From contig NZ_CP107869.1 of NCBI RefSeq assembly GCF_036013645.1, positions 2,046,001 through 2,110,000 of the forward strand: a stretch of 64,000 nucleotides of DNA. Direction: 5' to 3'. The notes beneath the pieces were generated by a model that was not told where the DNA came from, ran no database searches, and saw only the letters and a program-made list of their open reading frames with translations. The position numbers were made by a program, and so were the translations under genes. This document shows, piece by piece, positions 53,337 to 62,343 of the stretch (its first letter is position 1; the number at the start of each line of letters is the position of its first letter). Source of the stretch: Streptomyces sp. NBC_00490. GTDB lineage: Bacteria; Actinomycetota; Actinomycetes; Streptomycetales; Streptomycetaceae.

Positions 53337-54053
53337 ATGTCGGTACTGGTGATCACGGGTACGGGCACCGAGGTCGGCAAGACCGTCGCCACCGCGGCGA
53401 TCGCCGCCGCCGCGGTGGCGGCGGGCCGGTCCGTGGCCGTGCTCAAGGCGGCCCAGACCGGCGTACGTCCGGACGAGCCCGGGGACGCGCAGGAGGTCGC
53501 GCGGCTGGCGGGACCGGTGACGATCGCCGAAGTCGCCCGCTTCCCGGAGCCGCTGGCCCCCGGGACGGCGGCCCGGCGGGCCGGGCTCCCGCCGGTGCGT
53601 CCGAGGGAGGTCGCCGAGGCCGCCGCCAAGCTGGCCGCCGAGCACGACCTGGTGCTGGTCGAGGGGGCGGGCGGACTGCTCGTGCGGTTCGACGAGGAGG
53701 GCGGCACCCTGGCCGACGCGGCGGAACTGCTGGGGGCGCCGGTGCTCGTGGTGGCGTCGGCGGGCCTGGGCACGCTGAACACGACGGAACTGACGGCCCG
53801 TGAACTGCGTGCCCGGAAGCTGGACTTCCTCGGTGTCGTGATCGGGAGCTGGCCCGACTCCCCGGATCTGGCGTCGCGTTGCAACGTGGCGGATCTGCCG
53901 GAGGTCTCCGGGGCGCCGCTGCTCGGAGCGCTGCCCGTGGGCGCGGGGTCGCTGGCGCCCGCCGACTTCCGTGCGGCGGCGCCGGGTTGGCTGGCACCGC
54001 GACTGGACGGGGTGTGGGACGCGAAGGTGTTCCGGAAGCGGGCGGCCGACTGA
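53337..54053 (+). CDS. bioD: Dethiobiotin synthetase
   Basis: A 238-aa P-loop ligase: [18 protein letters not shown] (Walker A), LKAAQTGV with the catalytic Lys, and [12 protein letters not shown]. It closes the ureido ring of DAPA with CO2 and ATP. It is the last gene of bioBAD, 1 bp after bioA. A hairpin follows the stop. Confidence 0.95.
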   Translation: MSVLVITGTGTEVGKTVATAAIAAAAVAAGRSVAVLKAAQTGVRPDEPGDAQEVARLAGPVTIAEVARFPEPLAPGTAARRAGLPPVRPREVAEAAAKLAAEHDLVLVEGAGGLLVRFDEEGGTLADAAELLGAPVLVVASAGLGTLNTTELTARELRARKLDFLGVVIGSWPDSPDLASRCNVADLPEVSGAPLLGALPVGAGSLAPADFRAAAPGWLAPRLDGVWDAKVFRKRAAD

Positions 54054-54083
54054 CCGGACCCGGTCGGCGTCAGCGGGGTCCGG
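54054..54083. terminator. Hairpin after bioD
   Basis: CCGGACCC / GGGTCCGG inverted repeat with a 14-nt loop, starting right after the bioD stop and before the convergent LuxR-type gene. Confidence 0.5.
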
Positions 54084-54125
54084 CAAGGTGCGTCGATTCC
54101 CGTGGCGCCGCCGGTCCCTGCGTCG

Positions 54126-56474
54126 TCACCGCGCCTCCCCTTCGCCCAGCAACCGCACCAGCTCGATCCGCGACCGGATCCCCAACCGCGTGAACACGCC
54201 CCGCAGATGATGGTCGATGGTGCGCGGGCTCAGGGCGAGACGGGTGGCGATCTCGCGGTTGGTGGCGCCCTCGGCTGCCATGCGGGCGACCATGAGCTGC
54301 TGGGCCGTGAGACGGACGGTGGGGTCGTCGGGCGCGCCCTGCGCCGGGGTCGCCGGGGCGCCGAGGGCGCGGAGTTCGATGCGGGCCTGGGCGGCGCAGT
54401 GCGGGGCGCCGAAGTGCTCGAAGGCCTCCAGAGCGCTGTGCAGGCGGTCGCGGGCCTCCGTGCGGTGGCGCAGTCGGCGCAGTGCGCTGCCGAACAGCAG
54501 CTCGGTGCGGGCCCGTTCGAAGTCCCGGGTGCCGCGGGCGTGGAGGTCGAGTGCGGTGCGGTAGTGCTCGACCGCTTCGGCGCCGGGTGCGAGCAGGGCG
54601 CGGCAGCGGGCGCTGAGCGCCAGGTCGTCGGGGCTGCGTACGGCGCTCGCCCAGCGGTGGTAGTCGGCGTGGGCGGCACGGGCGACCCGGGTGTCGTCGG
54701 TGCGGACGGCCGCCTCGACGTAGTGCGGGGTGGCCAGGTGGCGGATCGCCCGGTGGCCGTGACCCGGGCCGAAGCCGGCGAGGGCGCGCAGCCGGGCCGC
54801 CGCGGCGGCGAACCGGCCACTGCTGAGGTCGAGATAGGCGAGCGCCCACTGGGCGAGGGCGGCGGGCAGACCGAGGCCGTGCGAGCGGGCGTACGACCGT
54901 GCGGTGGCGGCGCGTTCCCTGCAGACCTCGGCGTCGCCGGTCAGTGCCGCGAACATGGCGAGGGCGGCCTGCAGATGGCAGGCGCCGTTGTCCTGGCCGG
55001 TGGCGTACGCCTGCCGGAGGGCGTCCGTCGCGGCGGCCTCCCCGGCGCGCGGGCGTCCGGTCCAGAAGTCGGCGTAGGCGCGGAACTCCATGGCCTGCGC
55101 CACGACGACCGTCGCGCCGCGCACCCGGGCCGAGGCGGCCGCGCGGACCGTCGCGGCGGCGGCGAGGGTGTGGTCGCCGAGCAGGAGTGCGGCGATGCCG
55201 GCGTGCACGAGGAGGGTGGGGTCTCCGCCGGGCCCGCACCGGCCGGCCGCCGCCGCGAGAAGGTCCCGCGCGTCCTCGTACCGCCCCTCGAACGCCGCCG
55301 CGAGCCCGCCGAGCGTGCCCGGCGGCACGATCCCCAGCCGCCGGGCGACCAAGGCCGCGTCCCGGCATCGACGCAGGTCGCCCGTGTAGATGGCGGCCTC
55401 GGTGGCGCGGGCGAGGAGATGGAGGGCGGGGTCGGGGACGTCGAGGGCTGTTGTGCGGGGGCGCGGTGCGGGCGAGGCATCGGCGGACGGCGAGGGCAGG
55501 CCGTTCCGGGACATCGGGGACGACGCCGTGAACGCGGCATGTGCGGAGCCTCGGGTCGGGGTCTGCCTCGCGTCCGTCTCCGCGGGCTCAGCGCTGTCGC
55601 CCTGTTCCGTCGCGACGGCCGCCAGCAGCGCGTCGAACGCCTCCGCCGCGTTGCCGGCCCGCAGTGCGAGCACCCCGGTGAGCGCGCCGCCGTCGACCGG
55701 TGCGGCCAGCCGGCGGGCCCGGTCCCCGTCCCCGGCCTGCCAGGCGTACGCCGCCGCGCGGGCCAGCAGCCACGTCTGTCCGCGTCGGTCGGGGCTCAGC
55801 GCGGCGGCGCGTTCGGCGAGGGCGCGGGCCTGCTGGAGGCGGCCCGCGTCGCGGGACCTCGTCGCGGCCGCTCCCAGTTCCGCCGCCAGCCGGGTGCTCG
55901 GGCCGAGCGCGCCCGCGCCGCGGTGCCAGGAGCGCAGGGACGTTTCACCACCGGTGCGCAGGACCCGGGCCAGCAGCAGGTGGACCTCGCGGCGGTCCGC
56001 CGGGGATCCCGACTCGTACGCGGCGATCCTCGTCCAGGTGTCGCGGAAGACGACCCCGGTCGCCGAGGCGTGCGCGATCCCGGCCGTCTCGGCGGCCTCC
56101 AGAGGCCGGGTGTCGAGCCGGGCGGCGGCCACGGCCCGCAGGAAGGCGTGGGTGGCGAGGGGGTACTGGTCGGCCGCGGCCAGGAGCAGCAACAGCCTGG
56201 TGTCGTCCGGCAGTTCCCTGATCTGCGCACGGTGAGCGCGCAGCAACGCCGGGGCCAGCTCCGCCGGTTCCGTCGGCAGCGGGTCCAGGCCCGCCGACTG
56301 ACGTGCGCCGAGCAGCCGTACGGCTTCGGCGGCCGCGCGCGGATCGCCGTGCACCGCGTGCAGCAGCCGCACCCGGACGCCCTCCGGGAGTCCGGCGGCC
56401 AGGTCCTGCCACGCCTCCGCGGGCTGCGGTGACGACGTGCCCTCGAGGGGCGGTGGGGTTACAGGAGTCAGCAC
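54126..56474 (-). CDS. LuxR-family (LAL-like) regulator lacking the AAA ATPase domain
   Basis: A 782-aa regulator with a C-terminal LuxR HTH (LTAQQLMVARMAAEGATNREIATRLALSPRTIDHHL). A long tetratricopeptide-like helical middle fits LAL regulators. The N-terminal Walker A/B ATPase typical of LALs is absent: the protein begins in what would be the post-ATPase helical region. A low-complexity linker rich in Pro, Ala and Thr lies near residues 300-345. The GTG start at 56474 has a weak ribosome site, and no upstream in-frame ATPase is visible. The target is unknown. Confidence 0.85.
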   Translation of the reverse strand: MLTPVTPPPLEGTSSPQPAEAWQDLAAGLPEGVRVRLLHAVHGDPRAAAEAVRLLGARQSAGLDPLPTEPAELAPALLRAHRAQIRELPDDTRLLLLLAAADQYPLATHAFLRAVAAARLDTRPLEAAETAGIAHASATGVVFRDTWTRIAAYESGSPADRREVHLLLARVLRTGGETSLRSWHRGAGALGPSTRLAAELGAAATRSRDAGRLQQARALAERAAALSPDRRGQTWLLARAAAYAWQAGDGDRARRLAAPVDGGALTGVLALRAGNAAEAFDALLAAVATEQGDSAEPAETDARQTPTRGSAHAAFTASSPMSRNGLPSPSADASPAPRPRTTALDVPDPALHLLARATEAAIYTGDLRRCRDAALVARRLGIVPPGTLGGLAAAFEGRYEDARDLLAAAAGRCGPGGDPTLLVHAGIAALLLGDHTLAAAATVRAAASARVRGATVVVAQAMEFRAYADFWTGRPRAGEAAATDALRQAYATGQDNGACHLQAALAMFAALTGDAEVCRERAATARSYARSHGLGLPAALAQWALAYLDLSSGRFAAAAARLRALAGFGPGHGHRAIRHLATPHYVEAAVRTDDTRVARAAHADYHRWASAVRSPDDLALSARCRALLAPGAEAVEHYRTALDLHARGTRDFERARTELLFGSALRRLRHRTEARDRLHSALEAFEHFGAPHCAAQARIELRALGAPATPAQGAPDDPTVRLTAQQLMVARMAAEGATNREIATRLALSPRTIDHHLRGVFTRLGIRSRIELVRLLGEGEAR

Positions 56475-56589
56475 ACCTTTGACGTTACTGGCGAGTTAAT
56501 TGACACGTAAAGACCGGCGAGTTCGCCGATGCGGCGCGCGTAGACCCCGCCTGACACTCCTGACAACCCCACCCGTTTCAGGAGGCATC

Positions 56590-57276
56590 ATGCAGCGCTC
56601 CCGGCGTCGCATTTCAGCGGCCGTCTCGGCCGTCGTCTCATCGCTCCTTCTGGCACTCCCCCTCTCCGCGGCCCCCGCTCAGGCCGCGACCCACAATCCG
56701 ATCGTCTTCGTCCACGGCTTGAGCAGTTCCGCGAGCAGTTGGGACGACTGGATCGCCGACTTCAAGGCCGACGGCTACTCCTCCGCCGAGCTGTTCGCCT
56801 GGTCGTACGACTGGACGCAGTCGAACGTCACCACCGCCCAGCAACTGTCCGCCAAGATCCAGAGCGTGCTCTCCCAGACCGGCGCCTCGAAGGTCGACCT
56901 GGTCGTCCACTCCATGGGCGCGCTCAACTCCCGCTACTACCTCAAGAACCTCGGCGGGACGGCGTACGTGGACGACTTCGTGTCGACCGCGGGCGTCAAC
57001 CACGGCACGACGACCGCTTCCTGGTGTTCGTGGCTGTATACGTCCTGTGCCCAGATGTACACGGGCAGTTCGTTCCTGGCCTCGCTCAACTCCGGTGACG
57101 AGACGCCGGGGAGCGTCTCGTACGCGAGCTACTGGTCGAACTGCGACGACGCGCTCACCCCGGACACCACCGCGATCCTGAGCGGCGCGACCAACGTCGA
57201 GGTCGGGTGCGTCTCGCACACCGACATGAACAACGACCACGGCGTGTACGAGCGGGTGCGCGACTTCGTCGCGTAG
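56590..57276 (+). CDS. Secreted triacylglycerol lipase (LipA-like)
   Basis: A 228-aa exported alpha/beta hydrolase. The signal peptide ends at [11 protein letters not shown] (about residue 32). The oxyanion loop is [15 protein letters not shown], the nucleophile Ser is in [17 protein letters not shown], and the likely catalytic His is in [14 protein letters not shown]. Four cysteines ([12 protein letters not shown] and GCVS) suggest disulfides. It resembles small bacterial class-2 lipases. AGGAGG precedes the ATG. It is divergent from the LuxR-type regulator by 115 bp. Confidence 0.9.
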   Translation: MQRSRRRISAAVSAVVSSLLLALPLSAAPAQAATHNPIVFVHGLSSSASSWDDWIADFKADGYSSAELFAWSYDWTQSNVTTAQQLSAKIQSVLSQTGASKVDLVVHSMGALNSRYYLKNLGGTAYVDDFVSTAGVNHGTTTASWCSWLYTSCAQMYTGSSFLASLNSGDETPGSVSYASYWSNCDDALTPDTTAILSGATNVEVGCVSHTDMNNDHGVYERVRDFVA

Positions 57277-57349
57277 CGCGCGAGCGAGGGTGCGCGGGGC
57301 GTATCCGGGGGAGAATCGGGGTGGACCCCGTCCCGTCCGGGAGGTCGTC

Positions 57350-58033
57350 ATGCCGCTACGGTCCGCCGGTTTTGGCAAGCTGCCGCGCGATCCCGTGCAC
57401 CATCCGCTCTTCGCCCGCTACTACGCCCGTGTCAGCGTCGCCGCGGAGACCCGCGCCGGCATGGCCGGTGTGCGGGAACGACTGCTCGCCGGGGTGTCCG
57501 GGCGGGTCATCGAGATCGGCGCGGGCAACGGGCTGAACTTCGCCCACTATCCGGGCACGGTCGCGGAGGTCGTGGCGATCGAACCGGAACGCACGCTGCG
57601 CAGGCTGGCGGTGGACGCCGCCCTGCGCTCCGGGGTGCCCGTCGACGTCGTGCCGGGTGCGGCGGAGGCGCTGCCGGTCAAGAGCGAGGCCTTCGACGCC
57701 GTCGTGGTCTCGCTGGTGCTGTGCAGCGTGCGGGATCTGCCACGGGCCCTTGCGGAGATACGGCGGGTACTGCGGCCCGGCGGTGCCGTGCGGTTCTTCG
57801 AGCACGGCCGGGGCGGCGGGCAGGCGATGCGTCTCACCCAGCGCGCCCTGGACCGGACCGTGTGGCCGCCCCTGAGCGGGGGCTGTCATCTGTCCCGCGA
57901 TCCGATCGCGGCCCTGCGGAAGGCCGGCTTCGAACTCGGCCCCTACCGGCAGGTGTTGATGCCCCAGAAGGGGCCGAAGCTGCCGTCCTCCTACTGTGTG
58001 CTGGGCACCGCGTGGCGCCCCGCCGAAAGCTGA
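57350..58033 (+). CDS. Class I SAM-dependent methyltransferase
   Basis: A 227-aa UbiE/Ubie_methyltran-like enzyme with SAM motif I RVIEIGAGNGLNFAHYPG, VDVVPGAAEALPVKSEAFDAVVVSLVLCSV and the motif III LRPGGAVRFFEHGRG. It has no membrane segment. The start is ATG 57350 with GGGAGG upstream. Members of this family include small thiol or lipid methyltransferases; the substrate is unknown. Confidence 0.85.
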   Translation: MPLRSAGFGKLPRDPVHHPLFARYYARVSVAAETRAGMAGVRERLLAGVSGRVIEIGAGNGLNFAHYPGTVAEVVAIEPERTLRRLAVDAALRSGVPVDVVPGAAEALPVKSEAFDAVVVSLVLCSVRDLPRALAEIRRVLRPGGAVRFFEHGRGGGQAMRLTQRALDRTVWPPLSGGCHLSRDPIAALRKAGFELGPYRQVLMPQKGPKLPSSYCVLGTAWRPAES

Positions 58034-58408
58034 TCACAGGCTCCACTGGCGCAGTTCCCGCGCGATGTCGTGCACGGACGCCTCACCGCTCTTGACCAGT
58101 CGGGCCAGTTCCCGGACCTGTTCGGGCGAGGTGACGACCTTGAGGCCGCTCGCCACGAGATAGGCGTAGGCGACAGCGGAGGCGAACAGGGCGTTGGAGC
58201 GCTCCAACGCCGGTACGTGGATCAGGAGTTGGAGCAGGGCGGCGGCCCGGGCGTGCGGGCTGTCGTAGACCGGGACGTCGAAGATCTCGGCCTCGTGGCG
58301 CGCGACGGCGGCGACGAGGGCGCCCCAGTCGGTGACCTGGGGGTCTCCCGGGGTCTTCTGGTCGGCGAGCATGAGAAGCCAGGCGAGGTCGATCCTGAGG
58401 TGGCTCAA
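58034..58408 (-). CDS. Fic/Doc-like toxin with degenerate active site
   Basis: A 124-aa protein with the overall Doc/Fic layout: IDLAWLLMLAD, the PHARAAALLQLLIH helix, and the C-terminal LVKSGEASVHDIARELRQW. The catalytic loop, normally H-x-F/L-x-D-G/A-N-K-R, is replaced by VPALERSNALFASAV, so the His, Asp/Glu, Lys and Arg of the active site are gone. The start appears to be TTG 58408, 4 bp after the antitoxin stop. It should not perform normal Fic AMP/phospho-transfer, but the gene order is that of a toxin-antitoxin pair. Confidence 0.8.
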   Translation of the reverse strand: MSHLRIDLAWLLMLADQKTPGDPQVTDWGALVAAVARHEAEIFDVPVYDSPHARAAALLQLLIHVPALERSNALFASAVAYAYLVASGLKVVTSPEQVRELARLVKSGEASVHDIARELRQWSL

Positions 58409-58412
58409 CGGA

Positions 58413-58652
58413 TCAGCGGCGACCTTCGCGCGAGCCCTCGCGTTCCCCGCCCAGTTCCTCGGCGAAGACGTTCTCGTACTGCTTCATGAAGTCGGCGGCG
58501 GCCTCCACGAAGGTGTGGCCGACCTCCCCGGTGTCCTGCTTGACGAGTTCTTCGATGTAGCGGTTGACACTCATCCCGCGGGCCAGAGCGCGTTCGCGAG
58601 CAGCGCGGGCGGTGCCCTCGTCCACTCTCACGTTCAGCTGGGTCTTCGCCAT
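58413..58652 (-). CDS. Ribbon-helix-helix antitoxin
   Basis: A 79-aa protein with an N-terminal RHH DNA-binding domain (MAKTQLNVRVDEGTARAARERALARGMSVNRYIEELVKQ) and a C-terminal acidic toxin-binding tail (FVEAAADFMKQYENVFAEELGG). It is the first gene of the pair with the Fic/Doc-like protein. Duplicate GCTAGC sites 9-28 bp before its start are likely autoregulatory operators. Confidence 0.85.
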   Translation of the reverse strand: MAKTQLNVRVDEGTARAARERALARGMSVNRYIEELVKQDTGEVGHTFVEAAADFMKQYENVFAEELGGEREGSREGRR

Positions 58653-58660
58653 ACCTCGAC

Positions 58661-58680
58661 GCTAGCGCCGGAGTGCTAGC
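58661..58680. promoter_or_regulatory. Candidate operator of the RHH/Fic-like module
   Basis: GCTAGC-N8-GCTAGC: two palindromic hexamers with centres 14 bp apart, just upstream of the RHH gene. Paired short palindromes are typical of RHH dimer-of-dimers binding. Confidence 0.6.
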
Positions 58681-58854
58681 AGGGGCAAGGGCATGCCCAC
58701 GGACCCCGCCCCTTAAGCGTGCCCCTTACACGGAAATCAGGGACCCGACCTGCGATGGAGAACGACCGGCACCGCAGGAGGATTTCGGATGTGGGGTGGA
58801 TCACACTACCCTCTGCCGGGACCGAGGAGTCGGTACGTCCTTGAGGAGGCGGCC

Positions 58855-59697
58855 TTGTCCACACCCGCAGCGGAGCACGCCCCGGGCCATGCGTCGGCCG
58901 ACGGGATCGCGGCCCGCGCCCACGGTCTGACCAAGGCGTACGGCTCGGGCGAGACATCGGTGATCGCCCTGGACTCGGTGGACGTGGAGATCGCGCGCGG
59001 CCGGTTCACCGCGGTCATGGGTCCGTCGGGGTCCGGGAAGTCCACGCTGATGCACTGCCTGGCCGGGCTGGACACCGTGTCGGCCGGCCAGGTCTGGCTC
59101 GGCGACACCGAGATCACGGGGCTGAAGGAACGTGATCTGACGCGGCTGCGGCGGGACCGGATCGGGTTCATGTTCCAGTCGTTCAACCTGATCCCCACCC
59201 TGAACGCCGCCGAGAACATCACCCTGCCCATGGACATCGCGGGCAAGAAACCCGACGAGAAGTGGCTGGACCAGGTCATCGACACCCTGGGGCTGCGGGA
59301 CCGGCTCAAGCACCGGCCCGCCCAGCTCTCCGGCGGCCAGCAGCAGCGGGTGGCGTGTGCCCGGGCGCTGGCCTCCCGGCCCGAACTGATCTTCGCCGAC
59401 GAGCCGACCGGCAACCTGGACTCGCGGGCCGGTCTGGAGGTCCTCGGCTTCCTGCGCGAGGCCGTCGACGAACTGGGCCAGACCGTCGTCATGGTCACCC
59501 ATGACCCGGGCGCCGCCGCCCACTCCGACCTGGTCCTCTTCCTCGGGGACGGACGGATCGTGGACGAGATGGAGCGGCCCACGGCGGAGGCCGTGCTGGA
59601 ACGCATGAAGCGGTTCGACGTGATCCGCGGGCACCACGAGGAGAGCCCGCCACCCGGGGCCGCACCCGCGGACGCCCCTTCCCTCGACAAGGACTGA
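58855..59697 (+). CDS. ABC transporter ATP-binding protein (MacB/LolD type)
   Basis: A 280-aa ABC ATPase: Walker A GPSGSGKSTLMHC, Q-loop FMFQSFNLIPTLN, signature QLSGGQQQRVACARAL, Walker B LIFADEPTGNLDS and H-loop VMVTHDPGAAAH. The NLIPTLNAAENI pattern is that of MacB/LolD exporters working with an FtsX permease. The start is uncertain: TTG 58855 follows GAGGAGG; ATG 58789 follows AGGAGG but adds 22 residues not typical of the family. The permease starts 4 bp after its stop. Confidence 0.92.
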   Translation: MSTPAAEHAPGHASADGIAARAHGLTKAYGSGETSVIALDSVDVEIARGRFTAVMGPSGSGKSTLMHCLAGLDTVSAGQVWLGDTEITGLKERDLTRLRRDRIGFMFQSFNLIPTLNAAENITLPMDIAGKKPDEKWLDQVIDTLGLRDRLKHRPAQLSGGQQQRVACARALASRPELIFADEPTGNLDSRAGLEVLGFLREAVDELGQTVVMVTHDPGAAAHSDLVLFLGDGRIVDEMERPTAEAVLERMKRFDVIRGHHEESPPPGAAPADAPSLDKD

Positions 59698-59701
59698 GGC
59701 C

Positions 59702-62269
59702 GTGCTGAAGGCGACGCTCCGCAGCTTCCTCGCCCACAAGGGACGGCTGCTGCTGTCCGCGCTGGCCGTCGTCCTGTCCGTGGCGTTCGTCGCGGGCAGC
59801 CTGATCTTCTCGGACACGCTCAGCCGCACCTTCGACCGGCTCTTCGCCTCGACCGCGCCCGATGTCACGGTCAGCCCGCGCGAGGAACTGGACGAGGCGA
59901 TCCCCTCCGGCATGACGGCCACCCTGCCCGCCTCGCTCCTGGACCGGGTGTCCGGGATCGACGGGGTCGCCGACGCGCGCCTGGAGGCCGAGGTCCAGAA
60001 CATCACCGTCGCCGACAGCGAGAACGAGGCGGTCGGCTCGACCACCGGTGCCCCCACCATCGGCACCGACTGGAGCCCTGGTCCGCGCAGTCCGGTCGAA
60101 CTCACCTCGGGGCACGCCCCGCACGGCGCGGGCGAGGCCCTGCTCGACTCGGAGTCCGCCGACCGCAAGGACCTGAAGATCGGTGACACGCTCAGCGTCA
60201 TCGGACCGCAGGGCACCTTCAAGGTCCGGCTCGTCGGTATCGCCACGTTCACCACCACCAACCCCGGGGCGACCCTGCTCTTCCTGGACACCCCGACCGC
60301 GCAGACCAAGCTGCTGGGCGACGCGGACGCGGCCACCGGCATCTCCGTGGACGCGGAAGACGGTGTGAGCGACGCGCAGTTGAAGCAGCGCGTCGCCGCC
60401 GCGATCGGCACCGGCGACTACGAGATCCGGACCGCCGACGAGCAGGCCAAGTCCGACGTCGAGTCACTGGGCGGATTCCTCGACGTCATCAAGTACGTCA
60501 TGCTCGGCTTCGCGGGCATCGCCGTCCTCGTCGGTGTTTTCCTCATCGTCAACACCTTCTCGATGCTCATCGCCCAACGGACCCGGGAACTGGGCCTGTT
60601 GCGGGCGCTGGGTGCCGACCGGCGCCAGGTGCGCCGCTCGGTGCTGACCGAGGCGATGCTGCTCGGTGTGGTCGGCTCGACGCTGGGCCTCGCGACCGGG
60701 ATCGGGCTCGCCGCCGGGCTCATCGCGCTGATGAACACACTCGGCATGAACATCAGGTCGAGCGAGATGGTCATCGGCTGGGGCACGCCGGTCGCCGCGT
60801 ACGTCGTCGGCGTGGGCGTCACCTTCGTGGCGGCGTACCTTCCCGCCCGGCGCGCGGCCGGTGTCTCGCCCATGGCCGCGCTGGCGGACGCCGAGATCGC
60901 GGGCGTGGGGCGGCCGTTGAAGATGCGCGCCCTGGTGGGCGGCGTCGTCTTCGGGGCCGGCGCGGCAGCCCTGCTGGGCTGTGTCCTCTCCTCGGACACG
61001 TCGTCGGCGGCGTCCCTGCTGGGCCTCGGTGTCGTCCTGACGCTGATCGGCACCGTGATCGCGGGACCGCTCCTCGTGCGCCCGGTGATCCGTGTCCTCG
61101 GCGGGGCGTTCCCCGCACTGTTCGGCTCGATCGGCCGGATGAGCCAGCGCAACGCCCTGCGCAACCCTCGCCGCACCGGCGCCACCGCGGCCGCGTTGAT
61201 GGTCGGACTCGCCCTGGTCGGCGGCATGTCCGTGGCCAGCGCCTCCATGACCAAGTCCTTCGACCAGCAGATCGACGACACGCTGGGCGCCGACTTCGTC
61301 ATCCAGAACAGCAACTTCGTGCCCTTCCCGCAGGAGGTCACCGAGAAGGTCCGTGACACGGACGGCGTGGGGCTAGTGGTCCGCTCGCAGTTCGCCCCGG
61401 TCGCCGTACGCCTGCCGGACGGCGACCGCGTCAAGACGACCGCGGCGGCCTACGACCCTCAGCTCGACGACGTAGCCAACATCAAGTACGCCCAGGGCGA
61501 CACCGCGGCCGCGCTCGCCTCCGGAAGCATCGCCATGGACGCGGACTTCGCACGCGACCACGACGTGCGGATCGGCTCCACGATCCCCGTGGAGTTCCAG
61601 GGCCGCAAGACGGCCGAACTGACCGTGGGCGCCCTCACCGACCAGGAGTCCGCGGAGGGCTTCGGGACGCAGGGCGGCATCTACTTCGGCCTGGACACGC
61701 TCCAGCGCTACGCGCCCGGCGGGCAGGACTCGGGGCTCTATGTGAACGCCGCCTCCGGCACCGGCTCGGACAAACTGCGCGCGAACCTGGAGAAGACGCT
61801 CGACCCGTATCCGCAGGTCCAGGTGCGCGACATCGCCGACTACAAGGACCTGGTCCACGACCAGATCGCCGTCCTGCTCTACCTCGTGTACGCACTGCTC
61901 GGGCTCGCGATCGTGATCGCGGTGCTCGGCGTGGTCAACACCCTCGCCCTGTCGGTCGTGGAGCGCACCCGGGAGATCGGGCTGCTGCGCGCCATCGGAC
62001 TCGCCCGGCGTCAGCTGCGCCGGATGATCCGCCTGGAGTCGGTGGTGATCGCGGTGTTCGGCGCGGTCCTCGGGCTGGCGCTGGGCCTGGTGTGGGGGGT
62101 GTGCGTCCAGCAGGTGCTGGCGTTGCAGGGCATGCCGGCGCTGGCGATCCCGTGGGGCACGATCGTCGCGGTCGTGGTCGGCTCGGCGGTGGTGGGTGTC
62201 GTGGCGGCGCTGTTGCCGGCGTTGCGGGCGTCGCGGATGAACGTGCTGACGGCCATCGCGCACGAGTGA
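59702..62269 (+). CDS. FtsX/MacB-type ABC transporter permease
   Basis: An 855-aa permease with eight or more transmembrane helices. It has an N-terminal helix (about 15-38), an extracellular domain (about 40-250), three helices (about 260-385), a central helical pair, a second extracellular domain (about 510-715) and three C-terminal helices. FtsX domains carry TRELGLLRALGADRRQVRRSVL and TREIGLLRAIGLARRQLRRMI. Actinomycete members export lipids, peptides or antibiotics or act as mechanotransmitters; no adjacent two-component system hints at the substrate. GTG start. Confidence 0.93.
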   Translation: MLKATLRSFLAHKGRLLLSALAVVLSVAFVAGSLIFSDTLSRTFDRLFASTAPDVTVSPREELDEAIPSGMTATLPASLLDRVSGIDGVADARLEAEVQNITVADSENEAVGSTTGAPTIGTDWSPGPRSPVELTSGHAPHGAGEALLDSESADRKDLKIGDTLSVIGPQGTFKVRLVGIATFTTTNPGATLLFLDTPTAQTKLLGDADAATGISVDAEDGVSDAQLKQRVAAAIGTGDYEIRTADEQAKSDVESLGGFLDVIKYVMLGFAGIAVLVGVFLIVNTFSMLIAQRTRELGLLRALGADRRQVRRSVLTEAMLLGVVGSTLGLATGIGLAAGLIALMNTLGMNIRSSEMVIGWGTPVAAYVVGVGVTFVAAYLPARRAAGVSPMAALADAEIAGVGRPLKMRALVGGVVFGAGAAALLGCVLSSDTSSAASLLGLGVVLTLIGTVIAGPLLVRPVIRVLGGAFPALFGSIGRMSQRNALRNPRRTGATAAALMVGLALVGGMSVASASMTKSFDQQIDDTLGADFVIQNSNFVPFPQEVTEKVRDTDGVGLVVRSQFAPVAVRLPDGDRVKTTAAAYDPQLDDVANIKYAQGDTAAALASGSIAMDADFARDHDVRIGSTIPVEFQGRKTAELTVGALTDQESAEGFGTQGGIYFGLDTLQRYAPGGQDSGLYVNAASGTGSDKLRANLEKTLDPYPQVQVRDIADYKDLVHDQIAVLLYLVYALLGLAIVIAVLGVVNTLALSVVERTREIGLLRAIGLARRQLRRMIRLESVVIAVFGAVLGLALGLVWGVCVQQVLALQGMPALAIPWGTIVAVVVGSAVVGVVAALLPALRASRMNVLTAIAHE

Positions 62270-62343
62270 GGCGCGGTGGCGGCCGTCTCCGGCGGGTGAT
62301 GGAATCGGTGTGATCTCAAGTCGCCCGCGAACGAGGAGAGTTC

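Noticed and set aside
58754..58846. Possible leader peptide upstream of the ABC transporter (29 codons from ATG 58754)
   Set aside because: No ribosome site or attenuator-like codon pattern; the region more likely holds the promoter and the start of the ATPase gene.
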